Shown piece after piece: positions 34,732 through 43,283 of a stretch of DNA of 64,000 bases. Position 1 is the first letter of the stretch. Every line of letters starts with the position of its first letter. The DNA comes from Metabacillus arenae. Lineage in GTDB: Bacteria > Bacillota > Bacilli > Bacillales > Bacillaceae. The notes beneath the pieces are model-generated. The model did no database searches. It was not told where the DNA came from and saw nothing but the letters and a program-made list of their open reading frames with translations. Both the position numbers and the translations under genes were made by a program. The DNA is taken from positions 1 through 64,000 of the forward strand of contig NZ_JACXAI010000012.1 of assembly GCF_014773385.1 (NCBI RefSeq), in the 5' to 3' direction.

Positions 34732-35976
34732 ATGAAACTTACAACAAAGATTGTTATCGGCTTAATAGCGGGTGCTGTAGTAGGTTTAGTTTTAAACATG
34801 ACATCGCCTGATTTATTCAAAACATTAGATACTTTTTTATTTGGCCCGTTAGGAACGATATTTCTTAATTTAATCAAAATGTTGGTTGTACCAATTGTTT
34901 TCTTTTCAATAGCCTTGGGGGTTGCTGGTCTAGGTGATCCGAAGAAGCTTGGGAGAATGGGGATTAAGACAATATCTTTCTTTATTGTAACAACAACAAT
35001 TGCCATTATCATTGGTCTAGTTTTATCATTAGCTATTCAACCAGGTAATATTGGTACATTTGATTTATCAGGAGCAGAATATGAAGCAGAAAAAGCACCT
35101 TCTGTCGTTGAAACCTTTATAAATATTATTCCTGCTAATCCGATTCAAGCAATGGTAGAGGGAAATATGCTGCAAATTATTGCATTTTCTATTTTTGTAG
35201 GATTCGGAATTTCTATGCTTGGTGAAAAAGCGTCAACTTTATTAAAGGTAATGGAGCAGGGAAATGAACTTATGATGTATTTAGTGAGACTTATTATGAG
35301 ATTTGCACCGTATGGCGCATTTGGATTAATTGCTACTGCTGTTGGGAGCCAAGGTATAGATGCCATTATGGCCATGGGACTTTATATGATTGTTATAGTA
35401 CTTGCCTTGTTAATCCATGCCTCTGTTGTATATGGTTCAGCAGTCTATTTCTTAGGTAAAATGAATCCAATCTTTTTCTTTAAGAAGTTCTTCCCTGCCA
35501 TGAGTGTGGCATTTAGTACATCAAGCAGCAGTGCTGTTTTACCAGTTTCAATGGAGACAGCACAAAAGGAATTAAATGTACCTAAACAGGTAAGTAGTTT
35601 CGTTCAGCCTTTAGGCGCCACTATTAACATGGACGGAACCGCCATAATGCAAGGTGTCGCAACAATCTTTATTGCCCAAGTATACAATCAAGGCTTATCC
35701 CTCCCTGAAATGATAACAGTTGTTGTGACTGCTGTTTTAGCAAGTGTAGGAACAGCTGGTGTACCAGGCGTAGGGTTAATTATGCTGGCAATGGTATTAA
35801 ACTCAGTTGGGTTACCTGTAGAAGGTATTGCCTTAATTATCGGAATTGACCGTTTACTTGATATGACGCGTACAGCAGTAAATATTACAGGGGATGCAGC
35901 TTGTGCAGTATTTGTTGGAGAGTCAGAAAGAAAGTATTCGCCTCCCGCTTCAACAAATGTCAGCCAATCTCTATAA
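34732..35976 (+). CDS. Dicarboxylate/amino acid:cation symporter (GltT/DctA family)
   Basis: Sodium- or proton-coupled glutamate, aspartate or C4-dicarboxylate importer (414 aa, DAACS family). Eight helices and two re-entrant hairpins are expected; visible motifs are AFSTSSSSAVLPVSM (hairpin 1 serine cluster), NMDGTAIMQG (helix 7), GTAGVPGVG (hairpin 2) and DRLLDMTRTAVNITGDA (helix 8, where the Arg binds the acidic side chain). AGGAGG lies before ATG 34732; the ATG at 34717 sits upstream of it. Control by a c-di-AMP riboswitch suggests osmolyte or glutamate uptake coupled to potassium homeostasis. Ends in an AACACTG/CAGTGTT terminator. Confidence 0.9.
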   Translation: MKLTTKIVIGLIAGAVVGLVLNMTSPDLFKTLDTFLFGPLGTIFLNLIKMLVVPIVFFSIALGVAGLGDPKKLGRMGIKTISFFIVTTTIAIIIGLVLSLAIQPGNIGTFDLSGAEYEAEKAPSVVETFINIIPANPIQAMVEGNMLQIIAFSIFVGFGISMLGEKASTLLKVMEQGNELMMYLVRLIMRFAPYGAFGLIATAVGSQGIDAIMAMGLYMIVIVLALLIHASVVYGSAVYFLGKMNPIFFFKKFFPAMSVAFSTSSSSAVLPVSMETAQKELNVPKQVSSFVQPLGATINMDGTAIMQGVATIFIAQVYNQGLSLPEMITVVVTAVLASVGTAGVPGVGLIMLAMVLNSVGLPVEGIALIIGIDRLLDMTRTAVNITGDAACAVFVGESERKYSPPASTNVSQSL

Positions 35977-35988
35977 GTAAATGGAATG

Positions 35989-36018
35989 AACACTGTCTCA
36001 ATTAGGGGCAGTGTTTTT
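35989..36018 (+). terminator. Terminator after symporter
   Basis: AACACTG...CAGTGTT with loop CTCAATTAGGGG-like, then seven T. Confidence 0.8.
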
Positions 36019-36454
36019 TTATATAATAAAGGATTAATTGATAAGCATTGTGAACCTTTTTTTCCTTTAAGCTTCGAGCGCCATCGATTCGAGGTCTAGT
36101 TCATCTTTCTTAAACGGTTTTCCTATTTTCAATCCGTTGCAATTAGTTTTAAAGATACTTTTATAGAGATTCAGCGAATCGATATTAATTTTCCTTCCTA
36201 TTTTATCTGTAACTCAGATATTCAAATTGTGGCAGATGAAAAGACGAAAAAGGTGTAGATGATTTATGTTGTGTTTTTCTTAATGAAAGAAATAATTATT
36301 AGATGAAATATAACAAAAATAAAAGATAGAGTAAGAATAATTTAATTGATATCGCTTTCATGGCTGTTTTTAGTCATTTTAAGCCGAATTTGATAAAAAT
36401 TAATCCTTTACTCTTTATCTTCTGCGGGAGTAAGATACTCTCATAATAACTACG
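36019..36454. other. Gene-free stretch with a repeat fragment
   Basis: Around 36066-36113 the head of the intergenic repeat family is recognisable (CTTCGAGCGCCATCGATTCGAGGTC) but decays after 50 bp. Downstream there is a short open frame of about 50 codons without start or ribosome site; I do not call it a gene. Confidence 0.4.
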
Positions 36455-36676
36455 AACACGCTTAATCTTTTAAGAGCGGGGGAACCAATTTTGTGGCATT
36501 TGCCACTTGGGGTTAATCGTTCTAGAAACAAGCAGAGGCAGAACATACGGCCTCTCTTCTCTAGAATGTAGGGTACTCTCTAACCCGAATCCGACAGCTA
36601 ACCTCGTAAGCGGTAAGGGAGGCGAAACACTTGTGTCAGTACACACAAGGGTCTTTGTGCCTTTGTGTTTTTTTGT
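36455..36676 (+). ncRNA. c-di-AMP riboswitch (ydaO-yuaA motif) with terminator, copy 2
   Basis: Second ydaO-type element: AAGAGCGGGGGAACCAA, TTGGGGTTAATCG, GTAGGGTA, then AACCCGAATCCGACAGCTAA and CCTCGTAAGCGG. Expression platform: CTTGTGT...ACACAAG competes with ACACAAGG...CCTTTGTGT followed by seven T (about 36640-36672), a textbook antiterminator/terminator choice. It lies 54 bp upstream of ktrA; ydaO riboswitches in front of Ktr potassium genes are well known. Confidence 0.9.
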
Positions 36677-36729
36677 GCGTTTTTGTATAAGCTAACTACT
36701 ATTGGATGGAAGAGAAAGAAGGACTAATC

Positions 36730-37389
36730 ATGAGAAAAAAACTATTCGCAGTATTTGGTTTAGGACGATTTGGCGGAAGTCTTGTAAAAGAGTTTCACGA
36801 AATGGGTATTGAGGTTCTTGCGGTTGATAAAAATGAGGAAAAGGTAAACGAATTCGCAAAGTATGCGACACATGCGGTAAAAGCTAATGCCATTGATGAG
36901 AATACATTGAAGCAGCTAGGTGTCCGGAATGTGGACCATGCGTTTGTCTCCTTTGGAGATGATATTGAGGCAAGCATTCTAACATCATTATTGTTAAAAG
37001 AAATTGGAGTTCCGAAGGTTTGGGCAAAGGCTCAGAATGATCATCATCAAAAGGTATTAGATCGAATCGATGTGGACAGGGTCATTCATCCAGAAAGAGA
37101 CATGGCCAAAAGAATTGCCCACCATATTGTTTCTGATAAGATGATTGACTATATAGAACTGTCAAACAGACACAGTATAGTAGAAATTGTGGCTACAAAT
37201 AAAATTGCTAATTCCACATTAGCTGATTTAGATATCCGTGCAAAATACGGGTGTAACATTGTCGGGCTTGAAAGAAACGGAAATATTATTGTGTCACCAG
37301 CGGCAGCCGATTTAGTTCAAAAAGGTGACATTCTTATTGTAATTGGTGAGAATCGGGATATCGAACGTTTTGAGGAAGAGGGGGTCTAA
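36730..37389 (+). CDS. ktrA: Ktr potassium uptake regulatory subunit (RCK)
   Basis: Cytoplasmic octameric-ring gating subunit (219 aa) of a Ktr potassium transporter. The N-terminal RCK_N domain has FAVFGLGRFGGSLVKEF (nucleotide-binding GxGxxG), VLAVDKNEEKVNEFA and KAQNDHHQKVL; the C-terminal RCK_C domain (about 135-219, RAKYGCNIVGLERNGNIIVSP) is where c-di-AMP binds in relatives. The last residues RFEEEGV resemble B. subtilis KtrA more than KtrC. ATG at 36730 is preferred to 36706, which would add a non-homologous extension. It forms an operon with ktrB six bases downstream and is under the c-di-AMP riboswitch. Confidence 0.92.
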   Translation: MRKKLFAVFGLGRFGGSLVKEFHEMGIEVLAVDKNEEKVNEFAKYATHAVKANAIDENTLKQLGVRNVDHAFVSFGDDIEASILTSLLLKEIGVPKVWAKAQNDHHQKVLDRIDVDRVIHPERDMAKRIAHHIVSDKMIDYIELSNRHSIVEIVATNKIANSTLADLDIRAKYGCNIVGLERNGNIIVSPAAADLVQKGDILIVIGENRDIERFEEEGV

Positions 37390-37395
37390 TTATCC

Positions 37396-38721
37396 TTGAA
37401 GGTAAACAAAAGGTTTATTTCTCTTAACCCTTCTCAATTGCTTATATTAGTTTTTGCTTTTTTTATTAGTTTAGGAACAATAGCTTTAAAACTTCCAATT
37501 GCAACGACGGAACCGATTAGTTGGGTTGATGCCTTATTTACATCAACATCCGCCATGACTGTAACAGGCCTTTCAGTTGTGGATACTGGAACTGCATTTA
37601 CCGTGTTTGGTCAGGTTACGATCATTATCCTAATTCAATTGGGCGGGCTTGGTATTATGTCTTTTGCAGTTCTGATATATATCATGCTTGGAAGAAAAAT
37701 TGGCATAAAAGAACGATTAATCATGCAGCACGCACTTAATCAGACCTCCTTAGGGGGCGTAATTAAACTTGTCAAAAATTTATTTATTTTTTCATTTACG
37801 ATTGAGTTTATTGGAATGCTTTTTTTAGCTACTCAATGGGTGCCTGAATTTGGATGGGGAAAAGGGATGTACATTAGCATGTTTCATGCTGTTTCCGCCT
37901 TTAATAATGCAGGCTTTTCATTGTTTTCTGACTATATTATGGGCTACGTAGGAAATCCCGTTATAAATATAGCGATTACTTTTTTATTTATTATTGGAGG
38001 AATAGGTTTTACGGTTTTAGCTGATATCATAGCAAAGCGGAAATTTAAAAAGCTTTCCCTTCACTCAAAAATGATGCTTGTAGGTACACTTGCAATAAAT
38101 ATTTTTGCTATGCTCGTTATTTTTGTATTGGAATATTCAAATCCAAATACAATTGGACCGCTTGATCTGCCGAGTAAGCTTTGGGCATCCTATTTTCAGG
38201 CTGTTACCCCTAGAACGGCAGGCTTCAATTCTGTTGATATCGGCAGTATGTATGAATCGAGTCTCTTTTTAATAATGATATTAATGTTCATTGGAGCAGG
38301 TAGTGCTTCAACTGGAGGCGGTATTAAATTAACGACTGCTTTAGTGATTGTGCTGGCAGCCATTGCATTCATTAGAGGAAAGAGTGAGATTACAATAGCT
38401 AAAAGGTCCATTAGCCATGTCTCCATAATAAAATCTCTGGCAATCACTACTGTTTCGATTGTCTTCATCGTCTTGATCGTTTTTATACTAAATATTGTAG
38501 AGAAGCATTCCTTTACTAAAGTTCTATTTGAAGTCATCAGTGCATTTGGCACAGTTGGATTATCCATGGGAATAACGGCAGACCTAACCGATTTAGGAAA
38601 ACAACTGATTATATTTATGATGTTTGTGGGGAAACTTGGTCCCCTGACACTTATGTTCTCACTCTCCAAACCAAAGAAAGAAAAAATACGTTATCCGCAA
38701 GAAGATTTATTAACTGGTTGA
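37396..38721 (+). CDS. ktrB: Ktr potassium uptake channel subunit
   Basis: Membrane subunit (441 aa) of the Ktr transporter, TrkH/KtrB family, with four M1-P-M2 repeats. The four selectivity-filter loops are visible: SAMTVTGLSV, SAFNNAGFSLF, VTPRTAGFNSV and SAFGTVGLSMG, each with the conserved Gly. Length matches KtrB. The start is TTG with AGGGGG about 11 bases upstream, inside the ktrA terminus. A long terminator follows. Together with ktrA it imports potassium, and the pair is repressible at RNA level by c-di-AMP. Confidence 0.93.
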   Translation: MKVNKRFISLNPSQLLILVFAFFISLGTIALKLPIATTEPISWVDALFTSTSAMTVTGLSVVDTGTAFTVFGQVTIIILIQLGGLGIMSFAVLIYIMLGRKIGIKERLIMQHALNQTSLGGVIKLVKNLFIFSFTIEFIGMLFLATQWVPEFGWGKGMYISMFHAVSAFNNAGFSLFSDYIMGYVGNPVINIAITFLFIIGGIGFTVLADIIAKRKFKKLSLHSKMMLVGTLAINIFAMLVIFVLEYSNPNTIGPLDLPSKLWASYFQAVTPRTAGFNSVDIGSMYESSLFLIMILMFIGAGSASTGGGIKLTTALVIVLAAIAFIRGKSEITIAKRSISHVSIIKSLAITTVSIVFIVLIVFILNIVEKHSFTKVLFEVISAFGTVGLSMGITADLTDLGKQLIIFMMFVGKLGPLTLMFSLSKPKKEKIRYPQEDLLTG

Positions 38722-38770
38722 TCTCTGAAAAGCGTAGGGAGCTGGCTTTTCGAAGACAAGGATCCGGGAG

Positions 38771-38809
38771 AGCCGTCAAAAAGGTTGTTTACAAACCTTT
38801 TTGACGGCT
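38771..38809 (+). terminator. Terminator after ktrB
   Basis: Perfect 16-bp stem (AGCCGTCAAAAAGGTT arms, seven-base loop); the right arm supplies TTTTT but no T-tract follows the stem. Confidence 0.7.
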
Positions 38810-39177
38810 TAACATATGAACTGCGAACTACTCTGTAAAATTAATGTCAAGTGGATGTATATTCATAATGTGGTAGTACAGAGTTGTCTTTAATGTCACA
38901 CATTATAATGAAATTAAGTTCATCACTTATATATAGTGGTGTACTTTTTTATTTTATAAGACCTTTAAAAACATCATTAACTACCACAAAAATCCTTTAG
39001 TGTAATTATTTTCTATGAATGAAAAGTCGCGGTAAAATATTTTTTAAACATACACATGGACTAATATAATGTTTAAATCGTAATCTTTACGCTTTGAGTT
39101 GACAATTCTAATAAAAACAACTAATATTTAAGTATTAATAGTAATTGTTACGATTTAAATTTAGGGAGTGATTATAA
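38810..39177. other. Zur-controlled promoter region of the zinc-starvation island
   Basis: No gene. TTGACA (39099-39104), 17 bp, TAATAT (39122-39127) is a consensus sigma-A promoter. TCGTAATCTTTACGC (39078-39092) and TAGTAATTGTTACGA (39139-39153) flank it; each differs at two of the 14 defined positions from the Zur box TCGTAATnATTACGA. Confidence 0.75.
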
Positions 39178-39327
39178 ATGCGTGTAAAAATTACGCTAGC
39201 TTGTACTGAAACTGGAGATCGTAATTATATCACAACAAAAAACAAACGAAATAACCCAGATCGTTTAGAAATAATGAAATATTCACCTCGTTTAAAAAGA
39301 AAAACCCTTCATAGGGAAACAAAATAA
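39178..39327 (+). CDS. rpmG: Zinc-independent 50S ribosomal protein L33 paralogue
   Basis: A 49-residue L33: the framework [20 protein letters not shown] and LHRETK is unmistakable, but the two CxxC pairs of the zinc-binding form are gone (ACTETG instead of a CxxC, YSPRLKR instead of the C-terminal pair). Such C-minus paralogues replace the zinc form during zinc starvation and release zinc for reuse. GGGAG precedes the ATG. It is the first gene behind the double Zur-box promoter, and a small terminator overlaps the region after its stop. It is too short for most ORF cutoffs. Confidence 0.92.
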   Translation: MRVKITLACTETGDRNYITTKNKRNNPDRLEIMKYSPRLKRKTLHRETK

Positions 39328-39338
39328 GTAATCGTGAA

Positions 39339-39368
39339 GCATTCATAACTAACGTGAGTGCTTTTTTT
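39339..39368 (+). terminator. Terminator after L33 gene
   Basis: AAGCATTCA pairs with TGAGTGCTT (one G-T pair), nine-base loop, then TTTTT. It overlaps GTG 39354, which argues for a later start of the flavoprotein. Confidence 0.6.
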
Positions 39369-39398
39369 ACTCCATTAAAGAAAAGAGCTGATAAAGAC

Positions 39399-40568
39399 GT
39401 GTACGAATGGATTATCATTGGCGGAGGCATTCAAGGATGTACTCTTGCTGTTTCATTGATTAAAAGTGGAAATGTTTCGGCTGATAATCTTATGATCATA
39501 GATCCACATGAGGAACCAATATCACAGTGGAAACGAAATACAGAAAGGATTGAAATGAAATTTTTACGTTCTCCCTCTGTTCACCATCTTGATTTAGCGC
39601 CGTTTAGCCTGCAAAAATTTGCCAGAGAAGCAGATTTCTCTCAGCCTTTTTACGGTTACTATAAAAGACCTTCACTTTCACTCTTTCATGAACATTGTGA
39701 TTCTATCTTTCGTGAAATTGACCTGAAACGATCGTGGCATAGGGGGAGAGTTTCTCATTTAGAAAGAAAAGCTAACGGGTGGTGGATTAAAACCGAAGAA
39801 AACTCTTGGTTTCATACTAAATACGTTGCAATTGCATCTGGATTCACAGAGGCATTAAACTACCCAACTTGGTCGAAGGAAGTAAAGAAAATGCATCCTC
39901 ACCTCATCTACCATATTTTCGAAAAGGAAGTGCCTGAAACATTTGTTGAAAATCAACCTTTAGTTATTGTAGGAGCTGGTATTACAGCCGCCCATCTTTC
40001 CATAAAACTTAGCAAAAAACACGATCAGGTGGTATTAGTAACAAGACACCCTTTTCGTATCCACGATTTTGACAGTGATCCAGGCTGGCTTGGACCTAAA
40101 AATATGAACTCTTTTTCTAAAATCAAAAATTATAACATAAGAAGAAGTACGATTACTAATGCAAGGTATCGTGGGTCTTTTCCCAAAGAGCTTTCACTTG
40201 AGTTATCTCGATTAATCCAGAAAAATAAACTAAAAGTAATAAAAGGAGAAATTGAAAGTTGTTCAAAATTCGGCGAATCAACACTCCAATTAAACCTTAA
40301 AAATTCTAAAGAAAAAATAGAGACTTCACAAATTCTTCTCGCTACTGGGTTTGAATCGAATATGGAATTTCTAACCTGGCTTCAGTCAGTTATCAAAAAT
40401 GAAATGCTTTTATGTTCTAAATGTGGTTTCCCAATTGTCTCGAAAAACCTAAAATGGGGGGGGAATCTTTATGTAGTAGGAGCCCTTGCAGAATTAGAAG
40501 TAGGACCTACAGCTCGAAATATATCGGGAGCAAGAACAGCCGCCCATAAGATTGTCAGCTCCTTATAA
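39399..40568 (+). CDS. FAD/NAD(P)-binding flavoprotein of the zinc island
   Basis: A 389-residue (from GTG 39399) flavoprotein with two dinucleotide folds: WIIIGGGIQGCTLAVSLI at the N-terminus (FAD) and PLVIVGAGITAAHLSIKL in the middle (NADPH), plus ILLATGFESNMEFL near the end, the ATG motif. This resembles N-hydroxylating monooxygenases (SidA/IucD class) and related oxidoreductases. A CSKC pair lies near residue 360. The longer frame from 39354 would begin inside the L33 terminator, hence the later start, though its ribosome site is weak. Its location between zinc-independent ribosomal protein genes suggests Zur control; substrate unknown. Confidence 0.72.
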   Translation: MYEWIIIGGGIQGCTLAVSLIKSGNVSADNLMIIDPHEEPISQWKRNTERIEMKFLRSPSVHHLDLAPFSLQKFAREADFSQPFYGYYKRPSLSLFHEHCDSIFREIDLKRSWHRGRVSHLERKANGWWIKTEENSWFHTKYVAIASGFTEALNYPTWSKEVKKMHPHLIYHIFEKEVPETFVENQPLVIVGAGITAAHLSIKLSKKHDQVVLVTRHPFRIHDFDSDPGWLGPKNMNSFSKIKNYNIRRSTITNARYRGSFPKELSLELSRLIQKNKLKVIKGEIESCSKFGESTLQLNLKNSKEKIETSQILLATGFESNMEFLTWLQSVIKNEMLLCSKCGFPIVSKNLKWGGNLYVVGALAELEVGPTARNISGARTAAHKIVSSL

Positions 40569-40751
40569 TTAGTATCCTAAGTATCAAGCTGTTTTACTAA
40601 AGATGTTGTTTAAAAGGTTCATTAAATATACCTAAAAAGAGCCTGCAAAAATTCATGCATCCTAAAATTGACTCAGAATCCGAATTAGGGAATATTATGC
40701 ACCATAACTAATTCCATGCTATCTCTTTTAAGTTGAAATTTTATTTGCAAA

Positions 40752-40766
40752 ACGTAATGATTTTGA
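40752..40766. promoter_or_regulatory. Zur-box-like site upstream of L31
   Basis: ACGTAATGATTTTGA matches 11 of 14 defined Zur-box positions; the adjoining TGATTATCATT also resembles a Fur half-site, so metal specificity needs testing. Confidence 0.5.
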
Positions 40767-40806
40767 TTATCATTAAATAAGAAAAATTTTATCCTGAGGT
40801 GATAGC

Positions 40807-41061
40807 ATGAAACCAAACATACATCCAAACTATGAGAAAGTAGTATTTATGGACATAAACAGTGGCTATAAGTTCTTAACGGGTTCTACCAAAAAATCTA
40901 ATGAAACCATCATTTGGGAAGACGGAAATACTTATCAACTAATTAAGGTAGAGATCAGCTCTGATACACACCCATTTTACACAGGAAAGCAGAAATTTGC
41001 AGATAAAGGTGGTAGAGTGGATCGCTTCCTTCAAAAATATAATATGAGAGAAAAGAAATAA
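40807..41061 (+). CDS. rpmE2: Type B 50S ribosomal protein L31
   Basis: An 84-residue L31 of the zinc-independent type [33 protein letters not shown] and [20 protein letters not shown] are characteristic, and the four Cys of type A L31 are absent. In B. subtilis the equivalent (YtiA) is Zur repressed and displaces the zinc form from ribosomes when zinc is scarce. GAGGTGAT precedes the ATG. It is 121 bp upstream of the S14 paralogue. Confidence 0.93.
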   Translation: MKPNIHPNYEKVVFMDINSGYKFLTGSTKKSNETIIWEDGNTYQLIKVEISSDTHPFYTGKQKFADKGGRVDRFLQKYNMREKK

Positions 41062-41181
41062 TCCATTCTTGTAATCGGGATAGTAGAAAAAGACAGTTAA
41101 CATGGTCTTGTAACTTTAAAGAGTCGGATCTTTAAAGTGTATTCGTTTGATTATTTAAGAACATTTAGGAGGCAAACATTA

Positions 41182-41451
41182 GTGGCAAAGAAATCCAAAG
41201 TTGTAAAAGAGCTCAAGAGACAAAAAATGGTAGAAAAATATGCGGATTTAAGAAGAGAACTAAAAGAAAAAGGGGATTATGCTGCATTAAGTAAGCTTCC
41301 TCGTGACTCAGCACCTTCTAGACTTCATAACCGTTGCCAAGTTACTGGGAGACCTAGAGGATACTTAAGAAAGTTTAAGATGTCTCGTATCACTTTTCGT
41401 GAATTAGCACATAAGGGGCAGATCCCTGGAGTTAAAAAAGCCAGCTGGTAA
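41182..41451 (+). CDS. rpsN2: Zinc-independent 30S ribosomal protein S14 paralogue
   Basis: An 89-residue S14 without the CxxC zinc site of the short form: [60 protein letters not shown]. In B. subtilis the equivalent (YhzA/RpsN2) is Zur repressed and rescues ribosome assembly under zinc starvation. GTG 41182, preceded by AGGAGG at nine bases, gives the standard length; the frame extends upstream to 41137 without meaning. Confidence 0.93.
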   Translation: MAKKSKVVKELKRQKMVEKYADLRRELKEKGDYAALSKLPRDSAPSRLHNRCQVTGRPRGYLRKFKMSRITFRELAHKGQIPGVKKASW

Positions 41452-41602
41452 GGAGTGGAACGACAGGAACATCGTGAGTGTAGTGCTTACAAGTTCCTGC
41501 TTAATTTATGTTAAGAATGCCATTTGAAAGAAAATTTAGAAAGGCCAGCCCAAACATGTGTATAAATGATTTTGAACAATAAGGGAGAGATGGTCGTTTG
41601 TA

Positions 41603-41959
41603 ATGAATGATAAAATGATGGAGGTTTTTGTGAGGAATATTGTGGCTTCTCTACCAAGGAATAAAAGAAAGCTTTATCAATTTATTGAAGGTATTGAAGA
41701 TAGTTTAGCACAGCAATCCGAAACGAAGGAGCAATTTTTAGCCCTTCTTAAAGAGCAATTACCCCACCTTCAGGCAGCCAATCGCTTTAATATGTCGTTA
41801 GATGAAATAGTTAAATTGATGCACGAAATTGAAGATGAAATAAACGAAAAACTAGAAAGTAGAATAAAGAATTATAAGTGGATTGATTACACAGAACAAG
41901 TACATGGTAATCAATTTGAGACAATTATGAACAAACAGTATTTCCTTGTTTTAACATAG
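41603..41959 (+). CDS. Unknown 118-residue protein in the zinc island
   Basis: I do not recognise this protein. It is cytoplasmic and helical, with basic and acidic blocks (VRNIVASLPRNKRKLYQFIE, QFLALLKEQLPHLQAANRF) and a middle segment NMSLDEIVKLMHEIEDEINE that could be a DNA-binding or dimerisation helix pair. It has one Trp (near 93) and no Cys, so it does not bind zinc through thiols. GGGAGAG lies far (about 15 bases) from the ATG. It sits between the S14 paralogue and folE2, so zinc-limitation expression is plausible but not shown; no clear Zur box precedes it. Confidence 0.6.
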   Translation: MNDKMMEVFVRNIVASLPRNKRKLYQFIEGIEDSLAQQSETKEQFLALLKEQLPHLQAANRFNMSLDEIVKLMHEIEDEINEKLESRIKNYKWIDYTEQVHGNQFETIMNKQYFLVLT

Positions 41960-42174
41960 ATTTTGAATTATGTAGTAACTTTATTCAAGAATCGGGCGCT
42001 ATCCTTGAAAAAGGGTAGCGCGCTTTTACGTATAAGGGTCGTATTCTTAAATAAGAGAAGTAATATTAGAAATTCGGGTGATATAACAGCCATTGTGTGA
42101 ACGAGTAGAAAAGGATTAATTTAGTTAGTTAAGTTTATTTGTTTATTTATTTAGGTTAGAGTAAAATGAATAAA

Positions 42175-42189
42175 TCGTAATGATTCCAT
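42175..42189. promoter_or_regulatory. Zur-box-like site upstream of folE2
   Basis: TCGTAATGATTCCAT matches 11 of 14 Zur-box positions, all mismatches in the right half. TATAAT (42192-42197) follows directly, so bound Zur would block the promoter. Confidence 0.6.
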
Positions 42190-42235
42190 TTTATAATTTA
42201 CTAGTTACGTTACTGACTGTAAAGGAGTATACTGC

Positions 42236-43141
42236 ATGAAGAATTTTAAACTTCCCCCAAAGAATGAACGATTAAAGTTGTTTGGTTCCATAGAACCTGG
42301 ATTAAAAACGAAGCCGAGCGAAAAAGAAAACATGTCCGATTTACAAAATATGAAAGAAGATTTTTTGTTTGAACTCGATGCCGTTGGTATTACAAACGTC
42401 AAAACTCCTGTTTCCGTTATCTCAACATTAGAGCCAATAACTCAATCTACCATCGCTACCTTTACCTTAACTTCTACTATACCTCACGATGTAAAGGGGA
42501 CAAATATGAGTCGTTTTACCGAACAATTGGAGTTGTATCGCAAGCAAGGATTTACCTTAACCTTTTCGCAACTATACGATTTTGTTAAAGAATTATCAGA
42601 ACGTTTAGGTCAAAAAGATGCAAAGCTTGAAGTGAGTTTTCCCTGGTTTTACGAACAGTCAGCACCTGTGTCTTCTCTTGTAGGATTGAACAATGCTGAT
42701 GCAAGAATTTTGTTATCTTATCAACATGGAAAGACCGTAGAAAGAACGGTTGAATTAACCTGTACTGTAACCACCTTATGTCCTTGTTCGAAGGAAATTA
42801 GTGAGTATAGCGCTCATAATCAACGGGCTTACATTAAAATGACTGCGTTGTTAACTGAGGATTATGATGAATCTGTTGACTGGAAAGCTGTACTTTTACA
42901 GGCGGCTCAATCAAACGCCAGTGCCGTAATTCACCCAATTTTAAAACGTCCCGATGAAAAAATAGTGACTGAAAAAGCTTATGAAAATCCTCGCTTTGTC
43001 GAGGACATGGTTCGACTTGTGGCTTCAGATCTTTATGAAGCACCATTTATTCAATCATTTACTGTGGAATGTCGTAATGAAGAATCTATCCATCTTCATG
43101 ATGCCTATGCCTCTGTAACATTCGATAAAACCAATAAATAA
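42236..43141 (+). CDS. folE2: GTP cyclohydrolase FolE2 (type IB)
   Basis: Zinc-independent GTP cyclohydrolase (301 aa), which makes 7,8-dihydroneopterin triphosphate, the first step of folate synthesis, in place of zinc-dependent FolE. The COG1469 family blocks are visible: STIPHDVKGTNMSRFTEQLE, VTTLCPCSKEISEYSAHNQR (with the catalytic Cys) and RFVEDMVRLVASDL. AAGGAG precedes the ATG. In B. subtilis the equivalent (YciA) is Zur repressed. Its position next to the zinc-independent ribosomal proteins and a Zur-box-like site supports the same control here. Confidence 0.94.
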   Translation: MKNFKLPPKNERLKLFGSIEPGLKTKPSEKENMSDLQNMKEDFLFELDAVGITNVKTPVSVISTLEPITQSTIATFTLTSTIPHDVKGTNMSRFTEQLELYRKQGFTLTFSQLYDFVKELSERLGQKDAKLEVSFPWFYEQSAPVSSLVGLNNADARILLSYQHGKTVERTVELTCTVTTLCPCSKEISEYSAHNQRAYIKMTALLTEDYDESVDWKAVLLQAAQSNASAVIHPILKRPDEKIVTEKAYENPRFVEDMVRLVASDLYEAPFIQSFTVECRNEESIHLHDAYASVTFDKTNK

Positions 43142-43283
43142 AGTTTTTACTATTATTTTTTAGAGTGAAGGAAAATCTATTGAGAGAATTGAGTGATCAA
43201 TGAAAAGTTATCGTCACTTGTACATCATTTCCAGGGAGGTCAGTTACCCTAGTACTACTGCATGAAAATAGGGGGAAAATAAA

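Noticed and set aside
36103-36258. About 50 open codons between the symporter and the second riboswitch
   Set aside because: No start codon or ribosome site and no recognisable family.
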